NCBI RefSeq assembly: GCF_019091455.1
Contig: NZ_JAGXJN010000040.1
Span: 1 to 64,000, forward strand
Reading direction: 5' to 3'
DNA from: Chitinophaga sp. GbtcB8
GTDB taxonomy: Bacteria > Bacteroidota > Bacteroidia > Chitinophagales > Chitinophagaceae
DNA: 64,000 nucleotides
Positions 25,096-34,280 of the stretch are shown here, piece after piece. The first letter of the stretch is position 1, and each line of letters starts with the position of its first letter. A program made the position numbers and the translations under genes. The notes under the pieces were generated by a model. That model saw nothing but the letters and a program-made list of their open reading frames with translations. It did no database searches and was not told the DNA's origin.

Positions 25096-26892
25096 ATGAA
25101 GCACCTCGCAGCGCTGAATATATACTTTGTAAAATATAAATGGTTGTTCATACTCGGGCTGCTGTTCACTTCTATTTCCATTGTATTCAGCATTTTTCAA
25201 CCCGTAATGGTTCGGCAGATCTTTGACCTGCTGGCGCAAAACCTGGATAACTACCGCATGATCAGCGACACCGGTATCAAAGGCGTATTCCGTTCCGACT
25301 TTACCCGCGTGCTGGCCTTTTACGGCGTTACCATTTTACTCTCTGCTTTACTGAGCGGCTTTTTCATGTTCCTGCAGCGGCAAACGCTGATTGTAATGAG
25401 CCGCCATATTGAATACGACCTCAAGAACGATATTTACCAGCAATACCAGCGGCTGGACCTCAACTTCTTTAAAATGCACCGCACCGGCGATATGATGAGC
25501 CGTATTACGGAAGATGTATCACGGGTGCGCATGTACGTAGGGCCGGCCATAATGTATGCCGCCCGCACCATTCTGATGCTGGTAATGATCGTGTACCTGA
25601 TGGTAAAGGTGAACTTCACCCTTACCTTATATACATTATCGCCCCTGCCGGTGCTGGCGCTCACCATTTATTATGTGAACCGCATCATTCACCGTAAAAG
25701 TGAACGTATACAGGCGCAGCTCTCCAACTTAACCTCCATTGCACAGGAATCTTATTCCGGCATCCGTGTAATAAAATCATATGTGCAGGAAGATGCCACG
25801 GCGCAGCACTTTGCACAGGCCAGTGAAGAATACAAGCAGAGCTCTGTAAGCCTTGCCAAAACAGATGCCCTGTACCAGCCTGCCATGTCGCTCATGATAG
25901 GCCTGAGTGTTATACTCACCATTTTTATCGGGGGCATACAGGTGATACATGGTAATATTACCGTAGGTAACCTGGCGGAGTTTGTGATCTATGTGAACAT
26001 GCTCATATTCCCGTTCTTTTCCATAGGATGGGTAGCCTCCATGATCCAGCGCGCCGCTGCATCGCAGCAGCGTATTAATGAGTTCCTGCAGCTGGAGCCC
26101 ACTATTAAGAATAAAGAGAACGCACAGGCCATACCACTAAAAGGCAGCATCCGTTTTGATAAGGTGTCTTTTACGTACCCTCATACAGGTATCCAGGCTA
26201 TTAAAGATTTTGAGCTGACGATTGAATCCGGACAAAAAGTAGCCATTATAGGCCGTACAGGTTCCGGTAAGTCTACCCTGGCGCAGCTACTGTTACGCAT
26301 GTACGATCCGCAGCAGGGCAGGGTGCTGTTAGACGGCCATGATATCCGTGACCTGCGGCTGGACAGCCTGCGCGGCCAGATCAGCTATGTACCGCAGGAT
26401 GTGTTCCTGTTCTCAGATAACATTACGAACAATATCCGGTTCGGCGCGCCGGCCGCTAACCTGGAAGCCGTAAAACAGGCAGCCCGCCAGGCCTCTGTGG
26501 AAAAGGATATCCTGAATTTCAATGAAGGTTTTGATACCATGATAGGGGAGCGGGGTGTAACCCTGAGCGGTGGCCAGAAGCAGCGCATCTCCATTGCACG
26601 GGCGCTGATCATGGATCCCAACATCCTGGTTTTTGACGATTGCCTGTCGGCGGTAGATGCCCGCACGGAAAAAGAGATCATTGGTAACCTGTACGCCTAT
26701 CTGAAAGATAAGACTGCTATTATTATAACACACCGCATCTTTGCGCTGTTTGAGTTTGATAAAATAATCGTTCTGGACGAAGGCCGGATCGTAGAAACGG
26801 GAACGCATGAACAATTAATGACATTAAACGGCTACTACGCTGAGCTGTACGCCCGGCAACAATCCGGGGAGGAGGAAGCTGTAACTGAATAG
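25096..26892 (+). CDS. ABC exporter, fused membrane and ATPase domains (MsbA-like)
   Basis: This 598-residue half-transporter works as a dimer. An N-terminal six-helix type IV exporter membrane domain (about 15-330) is followed by a nucleotide-binding domain with Walker A GRTGSGKST, signature LSGGQKQR, Walker B ILVFDDCLSAVD and a late H-loop ITHR. All key residues are intact. Length and layout match MsbA/LmrA-like lipid or multidrug exporters. The cargo cannot be stated. It is monocistronic, preceded by heptad arrays. Confidence 0.9.
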   Translation: MKHLAALNIYFVKYKWLFILGLLFTSISIVFSIFQPVMVRQIFDLLAQNLDNYRMISDTGIKGVFRSDFTRVLAFYGVTILLSALLSGFFMFLQRQTLIVMSRHIEYDLKNDIYQQYQRLDLNFFKMHRTGDMMSRITEDVSRVRMYVGPAIMYAARTILMLVMIVYLMVKVNFTLTLYTLSPLPVLALTIYYVNRIIHRKSERIQAQLSNLTSIAQESYSGIRVIKSYVQEDATAQHFAQASEEYKQSSVSLAKTDALYQPAMSLMIGLSVILTIFIGGIQVIHGNITVGNLAEFVIYVNMLIFPFFSIGWVASMIQRAAASQQRINEFLQLEPTIKNKENAQAIPLKGSIRFDKVSFTYPHTGIQAIKDFELTIESGQKVAIIGRTGSGKSTLAQLLLRMYDPQQGRVLLDGHDIRDLRLDSLRGQISYVPQDVFLFSDNITNNIRFGAPAANLEAVKQAARQASVEKDILNFNEGFDTMIGERGVTLSGGQKQRISIARALIMDPNILVFDDCLSAVDARTEKEIIGNLYAYLKDKTAIIITHRIFALFEFDKIIVLDEGRIVETGTHEQLMTLNGYYAELYARQQSGEEEAVTE

Positions 26893-26970
26893 AAATCATT
26901 TTTTTACATATACCGCTGGCCCCTTATCGGGAACTCTTTTTGATCACTTATCAAAATCATTTAAAATTAT

Positions 26971-27000
26971 TTTGATATTTGTAAAACAATAGTATATTTG
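26971..27000 (+). promoter_or_regulatory. Bacteroidota promoter for the DUF3276 gene
   Basis: A -33 TTTG (26971-26974) is followed 18 bases later by the exact -7 TATATTTG (26993-27000). This leaves a leader of about 50 bases before the GTG at 27058. Confidence 0.65.
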
Positions 27001-27057
27001 TTGCTTATTGAATATTGATAAATTGGATTGATTCGTTAACACTTAAATCTATCAACT

Positions 27058-27513
27058 GTGGCGTACGAAAACAACAATCAACAGGAAAGAAACAACGATA
27101 GCATCTTTTCTAAACGATTGAAAGCGGGTAAAAGAAGAACTTACTTCTTTGATGTAAAGACCACTCGGGGAAACGACTACTTTCTGACAATTACAGAAAG
27201 CAAAAAACGTTTCAATGACAACGGTTACGACAGGCACAAAGTATTCCTGTACAAAGAAGACTTCAACAAATTCCTGAATGCATTAACCGAAACCATCAAT
27301 TATGTAAAAACCGAATTGATGCCTGATTTCGACTTTGATGCTTACAACCACGACTACGTGAGAGAAGATGGTGAAGACGACGGTAATGATGTAGTTGCAG
27401 AAGCCACTGCTGCTGCCGCTGCGCCCGCACCTTCACCTGTTGAAGTAGAAGAGCCGGCCATTGCGCCCGCTGCTGCTGCCGCCTCTCACAGCGATGATGT
27501 AGACAAATGGTAA
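27058..27513 (+). CDS. DUF3276 / PUR-alpha-like nucleic-acid-binding protein
   Basis: This 151-residue cytosolic protein has a single PUR repeat (about 15-95), recognised by the Bacteroidota DUF3276 pattern KAGKRRTYFFDVKTTRGNDY and a downstream KRFNDNGYDRHKVFLYKEDF. The remaining third is acidic then alanine/proline-rich, so probably disordered. PUR proteins bind single-stranded or G-rich nucleic acids. The start codon is GTG (27058), chosen because it fits the promoter spacing and the family N-terminus. It is single-gene, with a strong terminator after the stop. Confidence 0.87.
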   Translation: MAYENNNQQERNNDSIFSKRLKAGKRRTYFFDVKTTRGNDYFLTITESKKRFNDNGYDRHKVFLYKEDFNKFLNALTETINYVKTELMPDFDFDAYNHDYVREDGEDDGNDVVAEATAAAAAPAPSPVEVEEPAIAPAAAAASHSDDVDKW

Positions 27514-27539
27514 GATTTTTACTCTTATTCAAGAATATG

Positions 27540-27569
27540 ACCTCCGGACTTTTCCGGAGGTTTTTTTTT
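27540..27569 (+). terminator. Intrinsic terminator
   Basis: A 9-bp stem ACCTCCGGA / TCCGGAGGT (27540-27548 with 27553-27561) is followed by a T-run to 27569. It ends the DUF3276 transcript. Confidence 0.88.
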
Positions 27570-27641
27570 ATTTACAAATGATCATATCATATATTTTCTG
27601 AAAGAGAATTTTATCTTAATCTGATTGCCTGCGGCAAAAGA

Positions 27642-27688
27642 AAAACCCCAGGCTTTTGTTACCGTAGTAACATCAAACCTGAGGTTTT
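27642..27688. terminator. Bidirectional terminator-like hairpin
   Basis: The outer stem AAAACCCCAGG / CCTGAGGTTTT (27642-27652 with 27678-27688, one mismatch) encloses an inner TGTTAC/GTAACA stem. Its A/T outer ends suit termination in either direction between the convergent DUF3276 and pgi genes. Confidence 0.7.
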
Positions 27689-27733
27689 ATAATCTTATCT
27701 TTTCCTCGTTCTATTACTCTTTCGCTCAATGCA

Positions 27734-27761
27734 ATGGACCATGGACCATCGGCCATGGACT
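27734..27761. repeat. Heptad array, ATGGACC dialect
   Basis: Units ATGGACC, ATGGACC, ATCGGCC, ATGGACT run into the pgi stop codon. This dialect is the reverse complement of GGTCCAT and recurs at 19003, 29462, 38575 and 38740. Confidence 0.72.
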
Positions 27762-29412
27762 AAGCCTTCATCTTCTTCCACGCATTGATCAGCCCATTGG
27801 TGCTGGCATCGTGGCCGGTAACAACATCGTTGCTTTCCAGCTCCGGTAATATTTTATTAGCTAATTGCTTACCCAGCTCTACACCCCATTGGTCAAAGGT
27901 GTAAATGTTCCAGATAACACCCTGTACAAAGATCTTATGTTCGTATAGGGCTATGAGTGAGCCCAGGGAACGCGGCGTAATTTCTTTTACCAAAAAAGAA
28001 TTGGACGGCCGGTTACCCGTAAATACTTTATATGGCAGCAGCTTAGCCAATGCATCGCCCGTCATACCGGATTTTTCCAGCTCGGCCTTTACTTCCGCTG
28101 CTGTTTTACCATTCATCAGCGCCTCCGTTTGTGCGAAGAAGTTAGATAACAGCTTTACATGATGATCGCCCAGCGGATTGTGGCTGATGGCCGGCGCAAT
28201 GAAGTCGCAGGGGATGAGCTTAGTGCCCTGGTGAATAAGCTGGTAAAATGCGTGCTGCCCGTTGGTACCCGGCTCGCCCCAAACAATAGGGCCGGTCTGG
28301 TAGGGAACAGGCTGCCCGTTACGATCCACATACTTACCGTTGCTTTCCATATTCCCCTGCTGGAAATAAGCTGCAAAGCGGTGCATGTACTGATCATACG
28401 GCAATATTGCTTCGGAATCCGCATCAAAGAAGTTGCCGTACCATAAACCTACCAGCGCCATTATAGCCGGTATGTTCTTTTCAAACGGGGTAGTAGTAAA
28501 ATGTTCATCTACAGCATGAGCGCCTTCCAGCAAGGCTTTGAAGTTGCCAAAACCAATGGTTAAGGCTATGCTTAAACCAATGGCGGACCATAAGGAATAC
28601 GGGCCGCCCACCCAGTCCCAGAACTCAAAGATATTCACCGGGTCTATACCAAAAGCCTTTACTGCTTTTTCGTTGGTGGAAAGTGCTGCAAAGTGCAGTG
28701 CAATATGTTTTTCATCCTTTGCGTGCTGCAGGAACCATTCGCGGGCCGTGTTGGCATTGGTCATGGTGTCCTGTGTGGTAAAGGTTTTGGAAGCTGCCAG
28801 GAAAAGTGTTTCTTCCGGGGTAACTTTCTTCAGGGTTTCGGCAATAGGGGTGCCATCTACATTCGATACAAAGTAAGGCTGTATGCGTTTTACCCAATAC
28901 GGTTTCAGGGCTTCTGTAACCATTACCGGGCCCAGTCCGGAGCCGCCAATGCCAATGTTTACAATATAACGTATAGGCTTACCCGTGTAACCTTTTTGTG
29001 CGCCGGAATGGATCTGCTGGCAGTAGTGCTCCATTTTCTGCAGCACTTTGTTCACATCATCCATTACATTCTGTCCATCCAGCATTACTGGTTTATTGGA
29101 AGTATTGCGCAGTGCGGTATGCAGCACGGCGCGGCCTTCGGTAGCATTGATCTTTTCTGCGCCAAACATTGCTTTAATAGCTGCCTCTACCTGGCATTCC
29201 TTTGCCAGCTCCAGCAGTTTGGTGCGCGTTTCCTCCGTTACCAGGTTCTTGGAATAATCAAACAGTATATCTTCAAACCGCAGGGAGAATTTTTCGAAAC
29301 GCTGTGCGTCTTCAGCAAAGAGCTGGCGCATATGTACCTGCTTCATGCTGGCGGCGTGCTGCTGCAACTGTTGCCAGGCTTTCGTCGTAGTCGGATTCGT
29401 CGATGGAAACAT
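27760..29412 (-). CDS. pgi: Glucose-6-phosphate isomerase
   Basis: This 550-residue phosphoglucose isomerase interconverts glucose-6-phosphate and fructose-6-phosphate in glycolysis and gluconeogenesis. The family is clear from NIGIGGSGLGPVMVTEAL, from FDADSEAILPYDQYM, and from GEPGTNGQHAFYQLIHQGT, where the conserved His/Glu catalytic region lies. The C-terminal SFDQWGVELGK-type signature is present as TFDQWGVELGKQLA. Full length (bacterial PGI is usually about 550). Cytosolic and standalone. Confidence 0.95.
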   Translation of the reverse strand: MFPSTNPTTTKAWQQLQQHAASMKQVHMRQLFAEDAQRFEKFSLRFEDILFDYSKNLVTEETRTKLLELAKECQVEAAIKAMFGAEKINATEGRAVLHTALRNTSNKPVMLDGQNVMDDVNKVLQKMEHYCQQIHSGAQKGYTGKPIRYIVNIGIGGSGLGPVMVTEALKPYWVKRIQPYFVSNVDGTPIAETLKKVTPEETLFLAASKTFTTQDTMTNANTAREWFLQHAKDEKHIALHFAALSTNEKAVKAFGIDPVNIFEFWDWVGGPYSLWSAIGLSIALTIGFGNFKALLEGAHAVDEHFTTTPFEKNIPAIMALVGLWYGNFFDADSEAILPYDQYMHRFAAYFQQGNMESNGKYVDRNGQPVPYQTGPIVWGEPGTNGQHAFYQLIHQGTKLIPCDFIAPAISHNPLGDHHVKLLSNFFAQTEALMNGKTAAEVKAELEKSGMTGDALAKLLPYKVFTGNRPSNSFLVKEITPRSLGSLIALYEHKIFVQGVIWNIYTFDQWGVELGKQLANKILPELESNDVVTGHDASTNGLINAWKKMKA

Positions 29413-29448
29413 AGTGAGGTGATTTGAGCCTCAAAAGTAGTTCTTACA

Positions 29449-29518
29449 TTTTAGATTAAAAAGTCCATGGCCCATAGTCGATAGTCCATGGCATTTTCCG
29501 GAGGGGTAAATCTAAAAT
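29449..29518. repeat. Heptad array flanked by inverted repeats, AGTCCAT dialect
   Basis: Units AGTCCAT, GGCCCAT, AGTCGAT, AGTCCAT, GGCATTT occupy 29462-29496. Inverted repeats TTTTAGATT and AATCTAAAA flank it near 29450 and 29509. The unit lies between the pgi start and the TspO-like gene end, both on the minus strand. Confidence 0.7.
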
Positions 29519-30333
29519 CACTGCGATTGTAAATCCTTTTTCCGTTTATAGAAGTACCAGCCAATAGTGCCGGTTATCAGCACAATGGCAATATAACAGG
29601 CGGTGGTAAGGGCTGGTACCGGCAGCCCCTCTGCAGTTTTTCTTTTAATAATAATACCGGTTAACGACCAAATGATTACCACGCCATATATTATATTATG
29701 ATGTTGTAAAACCATATAGGCGCCAAACCCTGCCAGGAGGCCAACCATTAATACCGTCCAGGTAACCATGCCAATGAGCTGCCCGTTCCAGCCCCAGTAC
29801 ACCATCAGCGTTTCAATATTTGCCAGGGTGGAAAAGCTGATCCAGCCCAGGTACAGGCTAAAGGGAAATTGCAGCAGCAGCTTTTCACGCTTGGAAACGT
29901 GCGTATGGCCAATGGAAAAATTATAGTGGATGGCAATAAGGGATACCAGCAGCACCAGCTTCAGTAACAGGGAAAGCGGCAGCAGCTCATAATGCCAGGC
30001 AAAGAACCAGCCGGCATTGGCTACGCAGCCGATCAGCCACCAGTACCGCATATGCGTCATCAGCCTGGTGAGCTCCTGTGGATAATCTCCCCAGAAAGCC
30101 AGCCACAGCTGGTACACAACAAAAGCAAACAGCGCCAGGTAAATAGCGCCCCAAACATTCAGCGTTACAGTTGCCGGCAGCAGCAGATGCGCATATTTTT
30201 CTGCGATCTCGCTTGTATGCATGCCGTTAATAGGCATCCTCACTGCCAGGAAATTAACACCTATGACCAGTATAAACCCAATGGCATGAAAGATCGATTG
30301 GTTCTTATAATGCAGGGTTTCATCGGCTGCCAT
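29518..30333 (-). CDS. Tryptophan-rich sensory protein-like (TspO/MBR-related) membrane protein
   Basis: This membrane protein of about 271 residues has eight or so hydrophobic segments. The N-terminal region (NFLAVRMPINGMHTSEIAEKYAHLLLPATVTLNVWG) strongly resembles the longer Bacteroidota TspO/MBR-related family named tryptophan-rich sensory proteins. These are thought to bind tetrapyrroles or small hydrophobic ligands in the cytoplasmic membrane. The start is placed at MAADETLHY (30333), because upstream residues lack family similarity and run toward prfB. Function in the cell is not clear. Confidence 0.72.
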   Translation of the reverse strand: MAADETLHYKNQSIFHAIGFILVIGVNFLAVRMPINGMHTSEIAEKYAHLLLPATVTLNVWGAIYLALFAFVVYQLWLAFWGDYPQELTRLMTHMRYWWLIGCVANAGWFFAWHYELLPLSLLLKLVLLVSLIAIHYNFSIGHTHVSKREKLLLQFPFSLYLGWISFSTLANIETLMVYWGWNGQLIGMVTWTVLMVGLLAGFGAYMVLQHHNIIYGVVIIWSLTGIIIKRKTAEGLPVPALTTACYIAIVLITGTIGWYFYKRKKDLQSQ

Positions 30334-30439
30334 AGCATAGTTAGGTTTTCGAACATCAGAAGGAAACAGTGTTAAAAAATATACAAATATTATGCTAAAG
30401 CTAATATACAACACCCTTCCCACATTCGCACTTTTTGCT

Positions 30440-30447
30440 TACATTTG
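30440..30447 (+). promoter_or_regulatory. Candidate -7 element (TACATTTG) just before prfB
   Basis: An exact TAnnTTTG match ends 7 bases before the prfB ATG at 30455. If used, the mRNA would be leaderless or nearly so. Confidence 0.45.
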
Positions 30448-30454
30448 CGACCTT

Positions 30455-31544
30455 ATGACAGCAGAGCAACTTAAAGCTATGAGGGACCGTCTCCACGTCC
30501 TGGGAGGTTTTCTTTAACGTCCCGGACCGCATAGCCAAAATAGAAAATGATAAACAGCTTACCCTGGCGCCCGGCTTTTGGGACGACAATGCCCGGGCAA
30601 CTTCCATTCTCAAAGAAATTAAGGTCAATAAATTCTGGGTAGACCTCTATGATAAGGTGCAAACCGCCATAGAGGACAGCAGTGTATTGAATGATTTCCA
30701 GAAAGAAGGGGAGGCCAAAGAAGAAGAAGTACAGGACGCCTATCAGAAGGCCCTTGCTGACCTGGATGAGCTGGAATTTAAATCCACCCTGAACCAGCCG
30801 GAAGATGAGATGCCGGCAGTATTAACCATCAATTCCGGCGCCGGTGGCACCGAAAGCCAGGATTGGGCGGAAATGCTGTTGCGTATGTACCGTATGTATG
30901 GCGAAAAGCAGGGTTGGAAAGTATCTGAAATTGATGTGCAGTACGGCGATGGCGCCGGCATTAAATCTGCTACCCTGGAGTTTGACGGGGACTTTGCCTA
31001 CGGACAGCTGAAAGCAGAAAGCGGCGTGCACCGGCTGGTGCGCATCTCGCCCTTTGATGCCAATGCCCGCAGGCATACCTCCTTTGCATCTGTTTTCGTA
31101 TATCCGTTGGTGGATGATACGATAGAGATAGCTGTAAACCCCGCTGACCTGGAATGGGAATTTTACCGTTCAGGAGGTAAGGGTGGTCAGAACGTGAACA
31201 AGGTAGAAACTGCCGTACGTTTAAAGCACATACCCTCCGGTATTATTATAGAATGCCAGCAGGCGCGTACACAAGGGGAGAACCGCGAAAAGGCCCTCAC
31301 CATGTTAAAGTCACGCCTGTACGAAGAGGAGATACGCAAGCAGGAAGAGATGAAGAACGCTGCCAACGCCAACAAACGCAAAATTGAATGGGGATCGCAG
31401 ATCCGCTCCTATGTATTCCATCCGTATAAAATAATCAAAGACCACCGCACCGATTTTGAGGTTGGTAACGTGCAGCCGGTTATGGATGGAGAGCTGGGCG
31501 GATTTATTAAAGCGTACCTGATGATGGCGAAGGAGGAAGCGTAG
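30455..31544 (+). CDS. prfB: Peptide chain release factor 2, with programmed +1 frameshift
   Basis: RF2 ends translation at UGA and UAA codons. Reading starts at ATG 30455, runs 20 codons to CTT (30512-30514), meets in-frame TAA (30515-30517), and resumes one base later at AAC (30516) to the stop at 31544. This gives about 362 residues, the normal RF2 length. The hydrolysis motif appears as GGKGGQNVNKVET and the codon-recognition SPF as VRISPFDANARR. This is join(30455..30514,30516..31544), not a pseudogene. The slip site differs from the norm in having TAA rather than TGA. Confidence 0.93.
30503..30518 (+). promoter_or_regulatory. RF2 programmed frameshift site (GGAGGT...CTT TAA C)
   Basis: A Shine-Dalgarno-like GGAGGT (30503-30508) is three bases upstream of CTT TAA C (30512-30518), the standard stimulatory layout for the RF2 +1 shift. 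The stop is TAA, which both RF1 and RF2 recognise, rather than RF2-only TGA. Confidence 0.88.
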
Positions 31545-31551
31545 ACTGGGA

Positions 31552-31671
31552 AAATGTAAAATGTAAGATCATAAATGACAAATGTAAAAGTATAATGCAG
31601 CGAATGTAATCTTCGATGCATTATACTTTTGCATTTGAAATTTTACATTTGCGATTTTACATTCTTAATTA
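31552..31671. repeat. Heptad hairpin, AAATGTA/TACATTT dialect
   Basis: Left heptads AAATGTA, AAATGTA, AGATCAT, AAATGAC, AAATGTA, AAAGTAT, AATGCAG (31552-31600) face right heptads ATACTTT, TGCATTT, GAAATTT, TACATTT, GCGATTT, TACATTC, TTAATTA (31623-31671). It starts 8 bases after the prfB stop. The loop has AATGCAGCG, close to the core in three other hairpins. Confidence 0.82.
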
Positions 31672-31703
31672 CAACAAAATCGTAAACCACAAACTTATTT
31701 AGG

Positions 31704-33347
31704 ATGCATAACGCCTATTTTCAATTTGCAGCGCCCCATAATGAACCGGTATATAATTATGCACCCGGTTCTCCCGAAAGGGCCGCATTAAAAAAGCAGC
31801 TGGCTGCATTCAAAGCCGCACCTGCAGATATTCCCATGTATATTAACGGCCAGGAAGTGCGTACCGATAAAACGGTAGACATACGCCCGCCGCATGAAAT
31901 AAAACATAAGCTGGGCCAGTTCCACAGGGGCGATGCCAGCCACGTGCAATCCGCTATAGACGCAGCTTTGGCCGCACGTGCCCAATGGGCTGATACTCCC
32001 TGGGAACAACGCGCTTCCATTTTCCTGCGCGCTGCAGAGCTGATGGCCACCAGGTACCGCTATCATATGAATGGCGCTACCATGCTGGGGCAAAGCAAAA
32101 ATGCTTACCAGGCAGAAATAGACAGCGCCTGTGAGCTCATAGACTTCCTGCGTTTTAATGTACACTACTTAAGCGAAATATATAAACAGCAACCGGTAAG
32201 CTCCGCAGGCGTACATAACAGAACAGAGTACCGCCCGCTGGAAGGTTTTGTGCTGGCTGTAACGCCGTTCAACTTTACCGCCATTGCCGGTAACCTGCCA
32301 TCTGTAGCTGCTATGTGCGGCAATGTGGTGGTATGGAAACCTGCAGATACGCAGGTATTTGCATCCAGCGTGTTTATGCAGATCTTAATAGAAGCCGGCT
32401 TACCTGCCGGTGTAATTAACCTGGTATATCCGGAAGGCCCCGTATTAGGAGAGGTATGTTTTAACCACCGCGAGTTTGCAGGTATTCACTTCACCGGCTC
32501 AACCGGTGTGTTCCAGCAAATGTGGAAGACCATCGGCACCAACATTCATAAATACCGCGCTTACCCGCGCATAGTAGGTGAAACCGGTGGTAAGGATTTT
32601 GTGCTGGCTCACAAGTCTGCGCTGGTAGATGTGGTGGTAACTGCACTGGCCCGCGGCGCTTTTGAATACCAGGGACAAAAATGTTCCGCTGCTTCCCGCG
32701 CGTACCTGCCTTCCAACATTTCAGAAGAAGTGCAGCAAAAGCTGGCTACTATGCTGGGCACCATGAAAATGGGTACAGTAGAGGATTTCGGCAACTTCAT
32801 CAACGCAGTGATCGACGAACATTCCTTTTATAAGATCGCAGCTTATATAGATAATGCAAAAAAAGATCCCAAAGCAAAGATCATTGCCGGCGGCAACTAC
32901 AACAAAGCTGAGGGTTATTTTATTGAGCCTACTGTGATCGTAACCACTGATCCCAAATACAAAACTATGTGTGAGGAGATCTTTGGCCCCGTGTTAACGA
33001 TCTACACGTACGATGCTGATAAATTTGAAGAAACATTAACCTTAGTTGATACTACTTCTGATTACGCGCTTACCGGTTCCATTATTGCGCAGGACCGTTA
33101 TGCAATAGACCTGGCCACCAAAAAGCTGGTGAACAGCGCAGGCAACTTTTACATTAACGATAAACCTACCGGCGCAGTAGTAGGGCAGCAGCCTTTTGGC
33201 GGCGCCAGGGCTTCCGGCACCAACGATAAGGCAGGCTCTATGTTAAACCTGTACCGCTGGTTAAGCGCCCGCACCATTAAGGAAACTATGGTACCACCTG
33301 TAGACTATAAGTACCCTTTTTTACAGAGTGACGGCGCTGGCTCCTGA
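31704..33347 (+). CDS. pruA: L-glutamate gamma-semialdehyde dehydrogenase (P5C dehydrogenase)
   Basis: This 547-residue aldehyde dehydrogenase oxidises glutamate semialdehyde to glutamate in proline breakdown, with NAD. Family features are VGETGGKDFVLAH (catalytic Glu region), EYQGQKCSAASRAY (catalytic Cys) and GEVCFNHREFAGIHFTGSTG in the NAD fold. Length and the N-terminal NEPVYNYAPGSPERAAL segment match the class found in Bacteroidota and mitochondria. Its last 62 bases overlap the convergent PAP2 gene. Confidence 0.93.
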   Translation: MHNAYFQFAAPHNEPVYNYAPGSPERAALKKQLAAFKAAPADIPMYINGQEVRTDKTVDIRPPHEIKHKLGQFHRGDASHVQSAIDAALAARAQWADTPWEQRASIFLRAAELMATRYRYHMNGATMLGQSKNAYQAEIDSACELIDFLRFNVHYLSEIYKQQPVSSAGVHNRTEYRPLEGFVLAVTPFNFTAIAGNLPSVAAMCGNVVVWKPADTQVFASSVFMQILIEAGLPAGVINLVYPEGPVLGEVCFNHREFAGIHFTGSTGVFQQMWKTIGTNIHKYRAYPRIVGETGGKDFVLAHKSALVDVVVTALARGAFEYQGQKCSAASRAYLPSNISEEVQQKLATMLGTMKMGTVEDFGNFINAVIDEHSFYKIAAYIDNAKKDPKAKIIAGGNYNKAEGYFIEPTVIVTTDPKYKTMCEEIFGPVLTIYTYDADKFEETLTLVDTTSDYALTGSIIAQDRYAIDLATKKLVNSAGNFYINDKPTGAVVGQQPFGGARASGTNDKAGSMLNLYRWLSARTIKETMVPPVDYKYPFLQSDGAGS

Positions 33348-34161
33348 TAACGGTCCTGGTTACAAACCAGCCCAGTGAAGCGCCTATCCATACATCGCTG
33401 CTCCAGTGGCGGTTCTGGTACATGCGTGTAGCGCCGGTTAGGGTAGCCAGGCCATAGGCGGCCCAGGGCACCCAGGGATAATCTTTTCCATAGATCTCAG
33501 CAAATGCAGTAGCCACGGAGGTTACAGTAAGCATATGCCCGGAAGGGAAGGAGGTGAAACGTTTATCACCATTAAAGGGAGCGCTGTAGCTGAAAGGATG
33601 ATCGGTGGTGGTAGGCCGCTGCCTGCGGATAATGATCTTGGCCGTGGTATATAACGCTGTTGATATCAGCAGGGATTTGGCCGCCATGAGGGAGGCATGC
33701 TCCAGGTTCCGGTTTTTGGCTACCACGCCGGTGAGGTACAGCACCCCAATGAGGTAGGGCGAGTAGGCGTTACCGAAAGGTTCTATCTGGTTTGTAACTT
33801 TAGTAAGCCCGCTGCTGCGGTTGCGTTGAATGAATTGTTTGATCTCATAATCACCCGCCATCAGCAAACCTGCTGTACCCATTACCACACCAAACTTTGC
33901 AAAGTCGCGGCCCTGCCAGTGAAAAGGGCGGCTGGCGGTGTACCCCAGGTCCTGGATAATACTTTTCAGGTAAGTGCCATTCACACGGTAGCGGATCACG
34001 CTGTCCTGGGTAACGTTGGTAGCAGTATCCAGCTTAGGGGTGTTGCCAAACGCCGGTAAGCTGTCTTTAGCAACTTTTGTGCTGTCTTTGTCCTGTGCCA
34101 TCAGGCAGCAGGGGACCAGCAACAGCAGGGTACAGTAAAGAAAATAATGGGAAGTACGCAA
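33286..34161 (-). CDS. PAP2-family phosphatase, exported
   Basis: This is a type 2 phosphatidic-acid phosphatase relative. Three phosphatase motifs occur in order: KIIIRRQRPT, then FTSFPSGHMLTV, then ASLGWFVTR preceded by NRHWSSDVWIG. It probably hydrolyses a lipid phosphate (such as undecaprenyl or lipid-A phosphate) on the outer face of the inner membrane. I place the start at the TTG at 34161, which gives a compact signal peptide (MRTSHYFLYCTLLLL...) and lies 20 bases after an exact -7 element. An upstream ATG at 34203 sits over that promoter. Its 3' end overlaps pruA by 62 bases (convergent). Confidence 0.82.
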   Translation of the reverse strand: MRTSHYFLYCTLLLLVPCCLMAQDKDSTKVAKDSLPAFGNTPKLDTATNVTQDSVIRYRVNGTYLKSIIQDLGYTASRPFHWQGRDFAKFGVVMGTAGLLMAGDYEIKQFIQRNRSSGLTKVTNQIEPFGNAYSPYLIGVLYLTGVVAKNRNLEHASLMAAKSLLISTALYTTAKIIIRRQRPTTTDHPFSYSAPFNGDKRFTSFPSGHMLTVTSVATAFAEIYGKDYPWVPWAAYGLATLTGATRMYQNRHWSSDVWIGASLGWFVTRTVIRSQRRHSVKKGTYSLQVVP

Positions 34162-34181
34162 GGTGCTATGTTGATTTTGTG

Positions 34182-34189
34182 CAAATATA
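34182..34189 (-). promoter_or_regulatory. Candidate -7 element (TATATTTG) for the PAP2 gene
   Basis: The minus strand reads TATATTTG, an exact consensus match, between the two possible starts 34203 and 34161. It supports the TTG start. Confidence 0.5.
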
Positions 34190-34280
34190 TATCTGTAACC
34201 CATATATTATGCACATTGGGCCTAAAGAGCCCTCAAAAAAGCGGTAAATTAAATAACTTGTAACCCTTAAATAAGAAGAT

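Noticed and set aside
30657..31544. A seemingly truncated 295-residue RF2 beginning at GTG 30657
   Set aside because: The upstream 20 codons, CTT TAA C slip site and GGAGGT show this is a full gene with a programmed frameshift.
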